Source: Saprospiraceae bacterium
Lineage (GTDB): Bacteria > Bacteroidota > Bacteroidia > Chitinophagales > Saprospiraceae
DNA length: 64,000 nucleotides
Reading direction: 5' to 3'
NCBI GenBank assembly: GCA_016787525.1
Contig: JAEUUP010000047.1
Span: 1-64,000, forward strand
Shown here: one piece after another, positions 38,077 to 46,800 of the stretch
Layout of the letters: each line of letters opens with the position of its first letter
Position numbering within the stretch: position 1 is the first letter of the stretch
Position numbers and translations under genes: made by a program
The notes under the pieces: model-generated
Database searches by the model: none
What the model was told of the DNA's origin: nothing
Seen by the model: the letters and a program-made list of their open reading frames with translations, nothing else

Positions 38077-41000
38077 ATGAACCGCGCTTTTGTACTACGC
38101 ATGTGGACGATGTCCCTACTCTTATTCCCTTTACTTCTTTTTGCTCAAACCCAAGTTGTTGTGCCGACTGTGTCCACAGTAGGTGGTAAATACGACAACG
38201 GCTTCCCCCTCAGTATGACGACTACAACACCCAATGCTGCTATCTACTACACGCTCGATGGCAGTGAGCCGACTGAGTTGACCAATCTATACTTGTCGCC
38301 TATTAGTATTGATAAAAACACAACCTTACGAATAAAAGCTTTTGCTGTGGGCATGACAGCGAGTGCGACGGTGACTCATTCTTATTTTATCAATTCTTCT
38401 CACACATTTCCCATTATAGCTCTTAGTTTTAAAAAATCCGATTTTTTTAATGACACAACAGGTATCTACGTCAAGTATGAAAATGGCTTGGAAGTGCCTG
38501 TTAATATAGAACTTTTTGAAGCAGGAGCAAAAACAGCTGCCATCAATCAGATGGTTGGTGTTCAGATACAAGGTTCTACATCCGCTCAGTTGCCACAAAA
38601 ATCGCTTGAAATCAGAGGAAGCGGTGCTTTTTCATCTGTCTCTTATCCTGTTTTCCCAGAAAGACCTTTTACAGCGTATAAAAGATTTGTGTTACGTAAT
38701 GGAGGTCAAGATTGGGGCATCACATTGTTTCGTGACGAATTAGCGACCAGTTTGGCACTTAAAGTTTCAGATTTGGGTGGTATTATACGTACACCAGACT
38801 TGTCTATGCAAGATTTTAGACCTTCGGTCGTCTATTTCAATGGCGAATATTGGGGCATTCACAGCATCCGTGAACGTATGAATAGATTTTATGTTGAGCA
38901 ACATTATAACCTCAAAAGTACAGCTTACGATATGGTTGAAAATTGGGGAGGCGAAATTAATAATGGCGACTCTATTGCTTTTACAACCTTTTACAATAGT
39001 TTAGCTGCCCGCAATACGGCAGACAATACCGTTTTTGAACAATTGAAAACTGAGTTGGATGTATCTAACTTTCTTGATTATACGGCTTTTAATGTTTTCA
39101 TAGACAATGCCGATTGGCCTGGTAACAATGTTCGTTGTTTTCGCCCAAAGCCTTCAGGAAAATGGCGTTTTATCAGCTATGACCATGATTTTAGCTTGGG
39201 CTTGTATCAAACAGGAGGTTGGAACACAGGTGATGCCACTCAAAACTCGCTGGCTCGCTTATTCAATACCACAGGTCTAAACTGGCCTAATCCATATCCA
39301 GCGACAATTTTATTTCGGAAATGTATGGATAATGCAACTTTCCGTCGCGATTTTATCAATCGCATGGCTGATATGATGAACACACTGTTCAAACCTGCAC
39401 GGATTTCTCAAAAAATAGATGCTTTTAAAGTACAATATGCACCTGAAATGACACGCCATGCCAACCGCTGGGGTTCGCCATTTGGTATTTTGTGGTCAGA
39501 AAACATTGAAAAAATGCGCAATTTTGGCAATCAGCGTATATCTGAAGTGACAAAACACATTCAACAGCAGTTTTCGGAAGTGACAGGAACAGCAAATGTT
39601 ACACTGTCTTGTGTACCTGCATCGGGCGGCTCAATTTCATTTAGTACACTCAACCTGACCCCCTCAGTAATGCCATTCACAGGGACTTATTTTACAGGTA
39701 TTGACATACCTGTCACGGCCATTCCCGCCAATGGTTATGTCTTTAGAAGTTGGTCCGATGCTTCGTTAGGTACGTCTCCAACAATAAATGTACGTTTGTC
39801 GGCAACCCAAAACTTGACAGCTATTTTTGAGCTAGCAAATCCTTGTGCCACAGACACCGTAAAACCTGTTTTACAAAACTGCCCTTCTAATATCATTCAA
39901 ACAACGACAGAAAGTTGCGCAATAGTCACATGGACTGCGCCAACTGCAATGGACAATTGTACTGCCGCCCCCTCAGTAAGTAGCAACTTTTCCAACGGTA
40001 GCTGTTATCCTATTGGTACAACAAATGTGATTTACACGGCCGTTGATAATGCGAACAATATGGCTACTTGCCAGTTTGTTATTCAGATTAATCAGCAAGC
40101 TGTTGCTAATGACTGTAAAAAATACATTGTTGCGGATGTGAATAATGTTTGTGGCTGTCCAGCTAAACAATGGATGCCTTACTCCCTTGTGTTTGACCCA
40201 ACAGCGACCAATTGTTTAGGAGCGACTATTATTACACAATCAGTTGTTTTTCAACAAAATGGAGATGGCACGGCTACACTCAAAGGTATGTTCAGGGACG
40301 CTAACTGGATGCCCATTGAAATCGATGTCAATCTATCAGGCAAGGTTACAACACCACCTACCAACGCGCCCTATCGCACTTTCTGTATGCAAGCGCAGCC
40401 CATATCTGCTACCAGCAACTGGATTTATTATACCCAAATGACAGGAACTTACAAATTTGGAACAAATGCGGCTCTGCCGATTGCCTTGAATGGTAGTCCA
40501 TTCCAAGTAGGTATTGGTGCAGGTCAGCAAAATACAACGGCTTTAGGCGCGAGTGCAAAAGTTATTATTGGAGGTCTTTCAACTGGGCAATTCAATATTC
40601 TATTGAAAAATGAACAAGCAATAGCTTGCGGCAATACAAACCCTTGTGACACAGATACGCAAGCTCCTGTTTTTTCAAATTGTCCTCAAAACACGACTGT
40701 GACAGCCACTCAAACATGTGCCACAGTCACATGGACTGCGCCAACTGTAACGGACAATTGTATAGCGACCCCCTCAGTATCATCCAGTTTTTCTATTGGT
40801 AGTTGTTTTCCAATAGGTACGACGACAGTCACTTATACAGCAACAGATGTACAAAATAACCGTGCGACATGTAGTTTCAATATTATTGTTCAACAAAATG
40901 TGAATAGCAATACAGCCGATATAGCTCTAAGTATTACTTCTGACCAAGCCAGCTATATTCGTTTTTCGACACTCAATCTGAAAGTGACAGCACGCAACAT

Positions 41001-41598
41001 AGGGAATCAGGCATTGAACAATATCAATATAGCTGTACCATATCCAGTAGGTGTTGCCTATGGTGGCGCACCGACAGCGACATTAGGCACATGGTTTTCC
41101 TATTGTGGCTCAACGCAATGTAATCAGTGGCGCATTCCAAGTTTAGCTGTGGGGGCAACCGCAACTGTGACCATTCCTGTTTATGTGACCAACACAGCTA
41201 CCATACTGAATGCTTCGACACAACTTATTTCTTCATCGCCAGTTGATACCAATGCAGCCAACAACCAAGCCAGCGTAGCCATACCACCGCGCACGGCTGT
41301 TGCGGTTAGTGTGGCACAAAAAACCACTCAATTGATTCCAATCATTATACAGAAAATCTCTCCCAATCCAACTACTGAGGGGTCTATTACAGTAGAGTTA
41401 GAAAGCTTGGATAGTCGTGAAACGACCTTCGAATTTTTCAACTCTTTGGGTAAAAAAGTTAAAACAGAGACAGTTGCACTCAATACAGGGTATAACAAAG
41501 TATTCTTTGATGTCTTAGATTTAGAAACGGGCGTTTACTTTGTTGTACCAGTAGCAAAGTTGGGTAAGCATGTGCCGACAAAATTTGTGAAAATGTAA
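38077..41598 (+). CDS. Giant secreted CotH-kinase-like protein with HYR, DUF11-like and T9SS domains
   Basis: 1173 residues. Signal peptide 1-24. Residues 30-107 form a chitobiase/hexosaminidase C-terminal-like beta domain (AIYYTLDGSEPT). Residues 110-490 form a CotH domain (KRFVLRNGGQDWGITLFRDEL, GIHSIRERMNRFYVEQHY, FISYDHDFSLGL). Then a bacterial repeat (VTLSCVPASGGSI), two HYR domains (CPSNIIQTTTESCAIVTWTAP; CPQNTTVTATQTCATVTWTAP), a DUF11/CARDB-like module (ADIALSITSDQASY) and a C-terminal T9SS type A signal. It should be surface-attached, perhaps an adhesin or protein kinase-like enzyme acting outside. Five motif copies mark the interdomain linkers; in the T9SS domain the motif itself encodes the PNPTTEG signature. 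Confidence 0.85.
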   Translation: MNRAFVLRMWTMSLLLFPLLLFAQTQVVVPTVSTVGGKYDNGFPLSMTTTTPNAAIYYTLDGSEPTELTNLYLSPISIDKNTTLRIKAFAVGMTASATVTHSYFINSSHTFPIIALSFKKSDFFNDTTGIYVKYENGLEVPVNIELFEAGAKTAAINQMVGVQIQGSTSAQLPQKSLEIRGSGAFSSVSYPVFPERPFTAYKRFVLRNGGQDWGITLFRDELATSLALKVSDLGGIIRTPDLSMQDFRPSVVYFNGEYWGIHSIRERMNRFYVEQHYNLKSTAYDMVENWGGEINNGDSIAFTTFYNSLAARNTADNTVFEQLKTELDVSNFLDYTAFNVFIDNADWPGNNVRCFRPKPSGKWRFISYDHDFSLGLYQTGGWNTGDATQNSLARLFNTTGLNWPNPYPATILFRKCMDNATFRRDFINRMADMMNTLFKPARISQKIDAFKVQYAPEMTRHANRWGSPFGILWSENIEKMRNFGNQRISEVTKHIQQQFSEVTGTANVTLSCVPASGGSISFSTLNLTPSVMPFTGTYFTGIDIPVTAIPANGYVFRSWSDASLGTSPTINVRLSATQNLTAIFELANPCATDTVKPVLQNCPSNIIQTTTESCAIVTWTAPTAMDNCTAAPSVSSNFSNGSCYPIGTTNVIYTAVDNANNMATCQFVIQINQQAVANDCKKYIVADVNNVCGCPAKQWMPYSLVFDPTATNCLGATIITQSVVFQQNGDGTATLKGMFRDANWMPIEIDVNLSGKVTTPPTNAPYRTFCMQAQPISATSNWIYYTQMTGTYKFGTNAALPIALNGSPFQVGIGAGQQNTTALGASAKVIIGGLSTGQFNILLKNEQAIACGNTNPCDTDTQAPVFSNCPQNTTVTATQTCATVTWTAPTVTDNCIATPSVSSSFSIGSCFPIGTTTVTYTATDVQNNRATCSFNIIVQQNVNSNTADIALSITSDQASYIRFSTLNLKVTARNIGNQALNNINIAVPYPVGVAYGGAPTATLGTWFSYCGSTQCNQWRIPSLAVGATATVTIPVYVTNTATILNASTQLISSSPVDTNAANNQASVAIPPRTAVAVSVAQKTTQLIPIIIQKISPNPTTEGSITVELESLDSRETTFEFFNSLGKKVKTETVALNTGYNKVFFDVLDLETGVYFVVPVAKLGKHVPTKFVKM

Positions 41599-41627
41599 TA
41601 AAATAATAGTTTTTTATCGAAATGTGA

Positions 41628-41660
41628 GCGTCTAAGCTCCAAAGTTTAGGCGCATTTTTT
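41628..41660 (+). terminator. Intrinsic terminator of the CotH/HYR gene
   Basis: GCGTCTAA pairs with TTAGGCGC (one G-U) around a 10-nt loop and is followed by ATTTTTTAT, 30 bp past the stop codon. Confidence 0.75.
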
Positions 41661-41835
41661 ATGTAATAGGTATGAATTTATACATATTAAGATTAACGAT
41701 TAAAATTTTTTTCAATATTTTCGCATAAAAATTTTTTTATAATCGTCGTGTCAATTAAATTTACATTGAAATAACATACAAACATCTTGTAAACAATATT
41801 TTTCGCACTTTAAACACATTTTATTTGATTTAAAC

Positions 41836-43107
41836 ATGAAAAATAATCTATCCCCCTATGTCGAGTTGGCTAACAAAATAATAGAACAAGGACGGTCAGC
41901 AGGCATTCTTCACCACACTATTTCGGATAAAGCTACGAACGGCAGAACCATTTTGCTCGACGGAAAAAATGTCACGTATTTCGGCAATTGTAGCTATTTA
42001 GGTTTAGAGATTGACCCACGTTTGAAAGCAGCTGCTATTGATGCGATTGAACGATATGGTACTCAATTCCCTTGTTCGCGCACCTATGCAAGCTTACCTC
42101 TTTACGATGAGTTGGAACATTTATTGAGCCAAGTTTTTGATAAACCCACCATTGTTGCCCCAACAACGACGCTGGCTCACATGTCCACAGTACCCGTTCT
42201 TATGCGGCGCAATGATGCCATTCTTATTGACCAACAAGCCCATTCTAGTATGCACAATGCTGCTGCATTGGCAAAAGACATTGGCACTCATGTTGAAATA
42301 CTGCGCCACAACAAAATGGACTTCCTCGAAAGCCGTATCAAGGAATTGTCTGAAAAATATGACCGTATTTGGTTGATGACAGATGGGGTTTTTTCTATGT
42401 TCGGAGATGTACCCCCCCTCAGTACATTATGGGATTTTATGAATCGTTACGATAAATTTTATTGTTATATTGACGATGCGCACGGCATGAGTTGGGCGGG
42501 TCACCACGGCAATGGCTACACACTCAGCCAATTGCCCAGTTTTCACGATAAATTGATGTTATTGACATCACTTACGAAAGGTTTTGGGTCGTGTGGAGCA
42601 GCGATTGTATCACCTAATGAAGATATCCGACGTATTATCCTAAACACAGGTACAACACTGCGCGCATCGGGTCCTGTGCAACCAGCCGCTCTTGGGTCAA
42701 TGATTGCTTCAGCAAAAATTCACTTATCGCCCGAAATCAACGATAGACAAGACCGTTTACGTCACTTGATGAGCTATTTTACACTCACCGCCAAATCTTT
42801 GCATTTGCCTTTGGTGAGCCAGTCCAAAACACCTATATTTTTTATTGGTGTTGGAACACCTGATTCGGGTGCTGAAATTATTTTGCGTATGCTTCGTTCA
42901 GGGTATTTGCTCAATCCATCATCCTTTCCTTCCGTCTCCTATAAGCATACAGGTATTCGTATTTCATTAACCACGCATCATACAGAGCAGGATATCCGAG
43001 ACATGTTGACAACACTCTCTGCTCATTTGAATGAAATGGAGCAACAAAAAAAATTGAGTCGTCAAGATATTCGTCGTGCCTTCGGAATACCGTTACAAAA
43101 TAACTAA
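41836..43107 (+). CDS. Alpha-oxoamine synthase (PLP-dependent, AONS/SPT-like)
   Basis: 423 residues. Fold-type I PLP enzyme of the group that condenses an acyl-CoA with an amino acid. Seen: GNCSYLGLEIDPRL (about 57), SRTYASLPLYDELE, DQQAHSSMHN, the PLP Asp/His pair in YIDDAHGMSW (about 217), and the Schiff-base Lys in SLTKGFG (about 246). It could make a serine palmitoyltransferase-like lipid base, a sulfonolipid precursor (cysteate fatty acyltransferase type), or an alpha-hydroxyketone-like signal as in CqsA. It is followed by a six-TM histidine kinase, as in cqsA-cqsS. One motif copy (42412, seven C) reads VPPLSTLWD between the FGDVPPL strands, normal for the family. Confidence 0.75.
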   Translation: MKNNLSPYVELANKIIEQGRSAGILHHTISDKATNGRTILLDGKNVTYFGNCSYLGLEIDPRLKAAAIDAIERYGTQFPCSRTYASLPLYDELEHLLSQVFDKPTIVAPTTTLAHMSTVPVLMRRNDAILIDQQAHSSMHNAAALAKDIGTHVEILRHNKMDFLESRIKELSEKYDRIWLMTDGVFSMFGDVPPLSTLWDFMNRYDKFYCYIDDAHGMSWAGHHGNGYTLSQLPSFHDKLMLLTSLTKGFGSCGAAIVSPNEDIRRIILNTGTTLRASGPVQPAALGSMIASAKIHLSPEINDRQDRLRHLMSYFTLTAKSLHLPLVSQSKTPIFFIGVGTPDSGAEIILRMLRSGYLLNPSSFPSVSYKHTGIRISLTTHHTEQDIRDMLTTLSAHLNEMEQQKKLSRQDIRRAFGIPLQNN

Positions 43108-43124
43108 AACATGGTATAATTTTT

Positions 43125-43161
43125 GGCGATTGTTGGATAGGTTTACAACCCAACAATCGCC
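43125..43161 (+). terminator. Hairpin just before the histidine kinase start
   Basis: GGCGATTGTTGG (43125-43136) pairs perfectly with CCAACAATCGCC (43150-43161), loop 13 nt. It begins 17 bp after the synthase stop and ends 7 bp before the kinase ATG at 43169. No strong U-run follows, so it may be an attenuator or translational control element rather than a plain terminator. Confidence 0.6.
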
Positions 43162-43168
43162 TATTTAT

Positions 43169-44521
43169 ATGCAAAAGTTTACATTTTTCTTAAATTACTT
43201 CATCCCAAGCAATCTGAAAGACGATCCCTTTGTCCATCGGAAAGCAAAAGTGTTGGTTCAAGTCATTTTTTATTTAATTTTAACCGTTCTTTTCAATGAA
43301 GTAATTGCTGCTTTTTCAGGTACAGACAACGGAATTACTCTTGTTCCTGTGGGGCTTTTAGGTGGTGTTCTGCTGCTTTACTTGTTTAAAAAAACAGGAA
43401 ATAGTGTTCTTGTGAGCAACCTCTTGGCATTGTGTTGGGTATTGCCATTGATGCAAGCCATACCTCAGACTAAAGGATTTTATTCAGACAATCTGTTGTG
43501 GCTTTTTTTAGCTCCCCTCAGTGTTTTGCTTTTTGCGAACATTCGTTGGGGATTATTGTGGCTGGGGTTTCTACTGTGTTATACTTATTATCTGTATCTT
43601 TTTCATTCCAATCCGAATAATAGCAATATAACAACTCCAGAAACACCAGAATATTATCTCATCAGTTATACCACCTTATTTGTAGCTATTTTCATGGTTG
43701 TAGTTATTTTTGAAACAGGGCAACTGTTAATAATCAAACTACTAACTCAGCAAAAAAAAGTATTGGAAGAGCAAAAACAGGAAATTGCTCGCAAAAATGA
43801 TGAAATGCGTATCATTGAAGAACAACTGCGCGAGATGAATCAAGAACTCGAAAATTTTGCTTTTGCCGCCAGTCACGATTTGAAAGAGCCGCTTCGTATG
43901 ATTGGCATGTACACACAGTTGATTCAGAAACGGATGAATGGGCAACTCGAAGGCTCGACAAAAGAATTTATGGGCTATGTAACTGATGGCGTTGGACGCA
44001 TGCAAAATCTCTTAGATTCGCTTCTAGATTATTCTCGTTTGGGTAAAAACAAAGATGATATGACCGAAGTAAACCTTAATGATACTATTTTTATGGTCAT
44101 TCATAACTTGACAGCGCGGATGAAAGAGACAAATGCTGTTATCATTTCTAATCCTTTACCCACAATTCAGGCTTCTTCTTTTGAAATGATTCAACTATTT
44201 CAAAATTTGATTGCTAACTCTATTAAATTCAGACGAACAGACACACCCCCATCCATCGAAATAAGAGTTGTTGAGACATTGACAGGCGATTTTGTCTTCA
44301 CGGTTGCAGACAATGGTATCGGCATTCCTGAGCAACACAAGGAACGTGTTTTCAAAATTTTTGAACGCCTGCATACACGAACCAACTATGAAGGTTCGGG
44401 CATAGGTCTTGCCACATGTAAAAAGATTGTGCAAAGCGCGGGTGGCAAAATCTGGTTGGAAAGTACTGAGGGGGTCGGTACGACCTTCCATTTTACCTTA
44501 CCCAAAGTTTATGCAAACTGA
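43169..44521 (+). CDS. Six-TM sensor histidine kinase
   Basis: 450 residues from the ATG at 43169; the frame is open to 43076 but that overlaps the previous gene. Six hydrophobic segments (about 28-50, 55-75, 84-103, 113-130, 132-150, 168-195) form the sensor. A coiled coil (LEEQKQEIARKNDEMRIIEEQLREM) leads to a HisKA domain with phospho-acceptor His in ASHDLKEPLRM (about 235) and a HATPase_c domain (NLIANSIKF, ADNGIGIP, GSGIGLATCKKI). No receiver domain and no response regulator next door. The motif copy at 44463 reads ESTEGVGTTF, where this family normally has S-x-x-G-x-G-T-T-F. Confidence 0.88.
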   Translation: MQKFTFFLNYFIPSNLKDDPFVHRKAKVLVQVIFYLILTVLFNEVIAAFSGTDNGITLVPVGLLGGVLLLYLFKKTGNSVLVSNLLALCWVLPLMQAIPQTKGFYSDNLLWLFLAPLSVLLFANIRWGLLWLGFLLCYTYYLYLFHSNPNNSNITTPETPEYYLISYTTLFVAIFMVVVIFETGQLLIIKLLTQQKKVLEEQKQEIARKNDEMRIIEEQLREMNQELENFAFAASHDLKEPLRMIGMYTQLIQKRMNGQLEGSTKEFMGYVTDGVGRMQNLLDSLLDYSRLGKNKDDMTEVNLNDTIFMVIHNLTARMKETNAVIISNPLPTIQASSFEMIQLFQNLIANSIKFRRTDTPPSIEIRVVETLTGDFVFTVADNGIGIPEQHKERVFKIFERLHTRTNYEGSGIGLATCKKIVQSAGGKIWLESTEGVGTTFHFTLPKVYAN

Positions 44522-44608
44522 TTTTTTGACTCGTTCAATGGTATAATTGTAAAATTATAAAATGCTGATAACGAGTTTTTTATGGTGTTTTAACTTTGGG
44601 AAGAGCTT

Positions 44609-45484
44609 TTAAATCTTAGGGCATTTTTTGTAGTTAACTTTCTTTTGCCACAAATTCTCGCGTTTACTCTGACCGAAGATATTCGCAACAAGACTTATCG
44701 AACCAGTGATATACCAGTCTCTTTGTGTAGAATCTCCCCGCAAAGACAATTGTAAACTTTGGACTTCTCTGTTTGTATTCAAAGAGCGATTCGATAGAAT
44801 AGCGGCAATTTCACCACGCTCTTGCGACAAATCACTCAAAGGCACATAAGTGGAACTCACATCATCCAAGTAGTCCGTCAACGTTTTACCCAGCGTTAAA
44901 TCAAAAGCCAAAAACCATTTTCTACTGATGGAAGTTTGAAAGCCTGCCCCTAATGGGAAACAGGGTTGCACAAGTTTGTAAGGCTTCTGATTGGGGTATT
45001 GGCTCAGACCTTGCCCTTCGGTACTGAGGGGTTGTAAATGATACCATACACCATTGTATTGGGTTTGTGGATTGAAACGGAAAAGACCTACGCCAAGCGT
45101 TAGATAAGGTTTGAAGGTGCGTTCTCGTCGCCTGTGTTTGATGGCGTAAAAAAACATACCTGACATACTCAACTCATCAACAGGTGACCAAAATGCTAAA
45201 TTGCGTTCACGGCGACCACTACTATTAGAAAGCACATCAGAACCACCTAGGTTTCCGTGATGATACGTTACCATGAGTGCTGACCAGTTGGTTAGTTTAT
45301 AGGTTGTAAAGGCCCCAAAATCAAAACGCAGCGCGGAAGTGCTGATGACAAATGAATTGGGAGCCAAATCTCCTTCGTATTTTATACCACCTACACGTAC
45401 ACCACCTTGTATTTGCATTTGAGCTAAGACAGTGCAACATATACATTGGCAAAGTATGAAAGTATGAATTGTAGAAGCTTTCAT
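44609..45484 (-). CDS. DUF6089-like envelope barrel protein
   Basis: 291 residues with an N-terminal signal peptide (FILCQCICCTVLAQ). Segments GGVRVGGIKYEGDLAPNSF, TFKPYLTLGVGLFRFNP, PCFPLGAGFQTSI and TLTDYLDDVSSTYVPLSDLSQERGE fit the DUF6089 family, to which the T9SS component PorG belongs; relation to T9SS here is not shown. Likely an 8-strand outer-membrane barrel. A motif copy (45021) reads LQPLSTEGQG, a place where the family already has PL-x-T-E-G-Q-G. It begins 28 bp downstream of aroC. Confidence 0.65.
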   Translation of the reverse strand: MKASTIHTFILCQCICCTVLAQMQIQGGVRVGGIKYEGDLAPNSFVISTSALRFDFGAFTTYKLTNWSALMVTYHHGNLGGSDVLSNSSGRRERNLAFWSPVDELSMSGMFFYAIKHRRRERTFKPYLTLGVGLFRFNPQTQYNGVWYHLQPLSTEGQGLSQYPNQKPYKLVQPCFPLGAGFQTSISRKWFLAFDLTLGKTLTDYLDDVSSTYVPLSDLSQERGEIAAILSNRSLNTNREVQSLQLSLRGDSTQRDWYITGSISLVANIFGQSKRENLWQKKVNYKKCPKI

Positions 45485-45512
45485 GATGTGCTAAAAGCTT
45501 GGCTTTGTTTTT

Positions 45513-46592
45513 CTAAACCTTTGCTAACCGATTGCGCAATAGATGGTCTGCTACGACCAATGCGGCCATGGATTCCACAATCGGTACAGCACGAGGTAGT
45601 ACACAAGGATCGTGCCGCCCGCGCCCTGTTACTTCTACTGATTCGCCAGCCATATTCACCGATTCTTGTGCAGGAATGATGGTAGCCACAGGTTTGAAGG
45701 CTACTCTAAAATAAATATCTTCACCATTGCTAATGCCTCCTTGAATGCCACCTGAGTGGTTTGTTTTGGTTCTAATTTTACCTCCCTCAGTATAAAAAGC
45801 GTCATTGTGTTCTGAGCCACGCATCGCAACCCCATCGAAACCAGAACCATACTCAAAACCTTTGGCAGCATTGATAGACAACATGGCTTTACCCAAATCA
45901 GCATGAAGTTTGTCGAATGCAGGTTCGCCCAAACCAACGGGGCAACCTTGAATCACACAGGTTGTAACGCCGCCAATTGTATCGCCTGCTTTTTTCACTT
46001 CTTGTATCAATTGAATCATCTGTTCAGCTACTGCAAGGTCGGGGCAGCGTACAGGAGTGCTTTCTATTTCGTTGAAATCCAGTTCTTTATACGATTGTTC
46101 TGTTTTTATACGACCTACTTGACTCACATAAGCATTGACTGATACCCCCTCAGTATGCAACCACATTTTCGCAATAGCCCCTGCGGCTACACGAGCCGCT
46201 GTTTCACGAGCCGATGACCGACCACCTCCGCGATAGTCACGAATATCATACTTCGATTGATAGGTAAAATCAGCATGACTTGGGCGGTATTTATCGGCGA
46301 TATGACTGTAATCCTTCGAGCGTTGGTCTTCGTTGTAGATGACGATGGCAATTGGTTGCCCCGTACTTTTGCCTTCAAATACCCCACTCAGTATCTTGGC
46401 GGTATCCGATTCATTGCGTTGGGTGACTATTTTGGATTGCCCTGGACGGCGACGGTCGAGTTCGAGTTGAATGAAGTTTTCGTCAATGGGTACGCCTGCG
46501 GGACAGCCATCAACGATGACACCAATAGCGACACCATGTGATTCGCCAAAAGTTGTGATGCGAAAAGCTTGCCCGAATGTATTTCCTGCCAT
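45513..46592 (-). CDS. aroC: Chorismate synthase
   Basis: 359 residues. Converts EPSP to chorismate with reduced FMN, the last shikimate step. Signatures: [18 protein letters not shown] (about 16), [53 protein letters not shown]-type core ([12 protein letters not shown] seen) and [16 protein letters not shown] near the C-terminus. Length normal. Motif copies: LHTEGVSVN (46145), [10 protein letters not shown] (45782, one change) and a variant with an extra base at 46382. A -7 box lies 37 bp upstream; the DUF6089-like gene follows in the same direction. Confidence 0.95.
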   Translation of the reverse strand: MAGNTFGQAFRITTFGESHGVAIGVIVDGCPAGVPIDENFIQLELDRRRPGQSKIVTQRNESDTAKILSGVFEGKSTGQPIAIVIYNEDQRSKDYSHIADKYRPSHADFTYQSKYDIRDYRGGGRSSARETAARVAAGAIAKMWLHTEGVSVNAYVSQVGRIKTEQSYKELDFNEIESTPVRCPDLAVAEQMIQLIQEVKKAGDTIGGVTTCVIQGCPVGLGEPAFDKLHADLGKAMLSINAAKGFEYGSGFDGVAMRGSEHNDAFYTEGGKIRTKTNHSGGIQGGISNGEDIYFRVAFKPVATIIPAQESVNMAGESVEVTGRGRHDPCVLPRAVPIVESMAALVVADHLLRNRLAKV

Positions 46593-46629
46593 TAAATAAA
46601 ATTTTTGAATGATAATTGAATTGGAGGGA

Positions 46630-46637
46630 CAAAATTA
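46630..46637 (-). promoter_or_regulatory. -7 promoter box TAATTTTG for aroC
   Basis: Minus strand TAATTTTG followed by TCCC, 37 bp before the aroC start, matching TAnnTTTG. An intergenic motif copy lies at 46663-46673, just upstream. Confidence 0.5.
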
Positions 46638-46800
46638 AGTTTTAATGCCGAAAAACAGTCAGGTACTGAGGGGTTGGTTGAAAAATAAAACGGTTTATTT
46701 TTTCTTTGTAGAAAACCGACTGTTTGTGTTTTTCGTAGTTCCTAAAAGGTATTCTCCTACAATCAAAACGTCTTTTAATTAATCAGAAAACCATTTTCAG

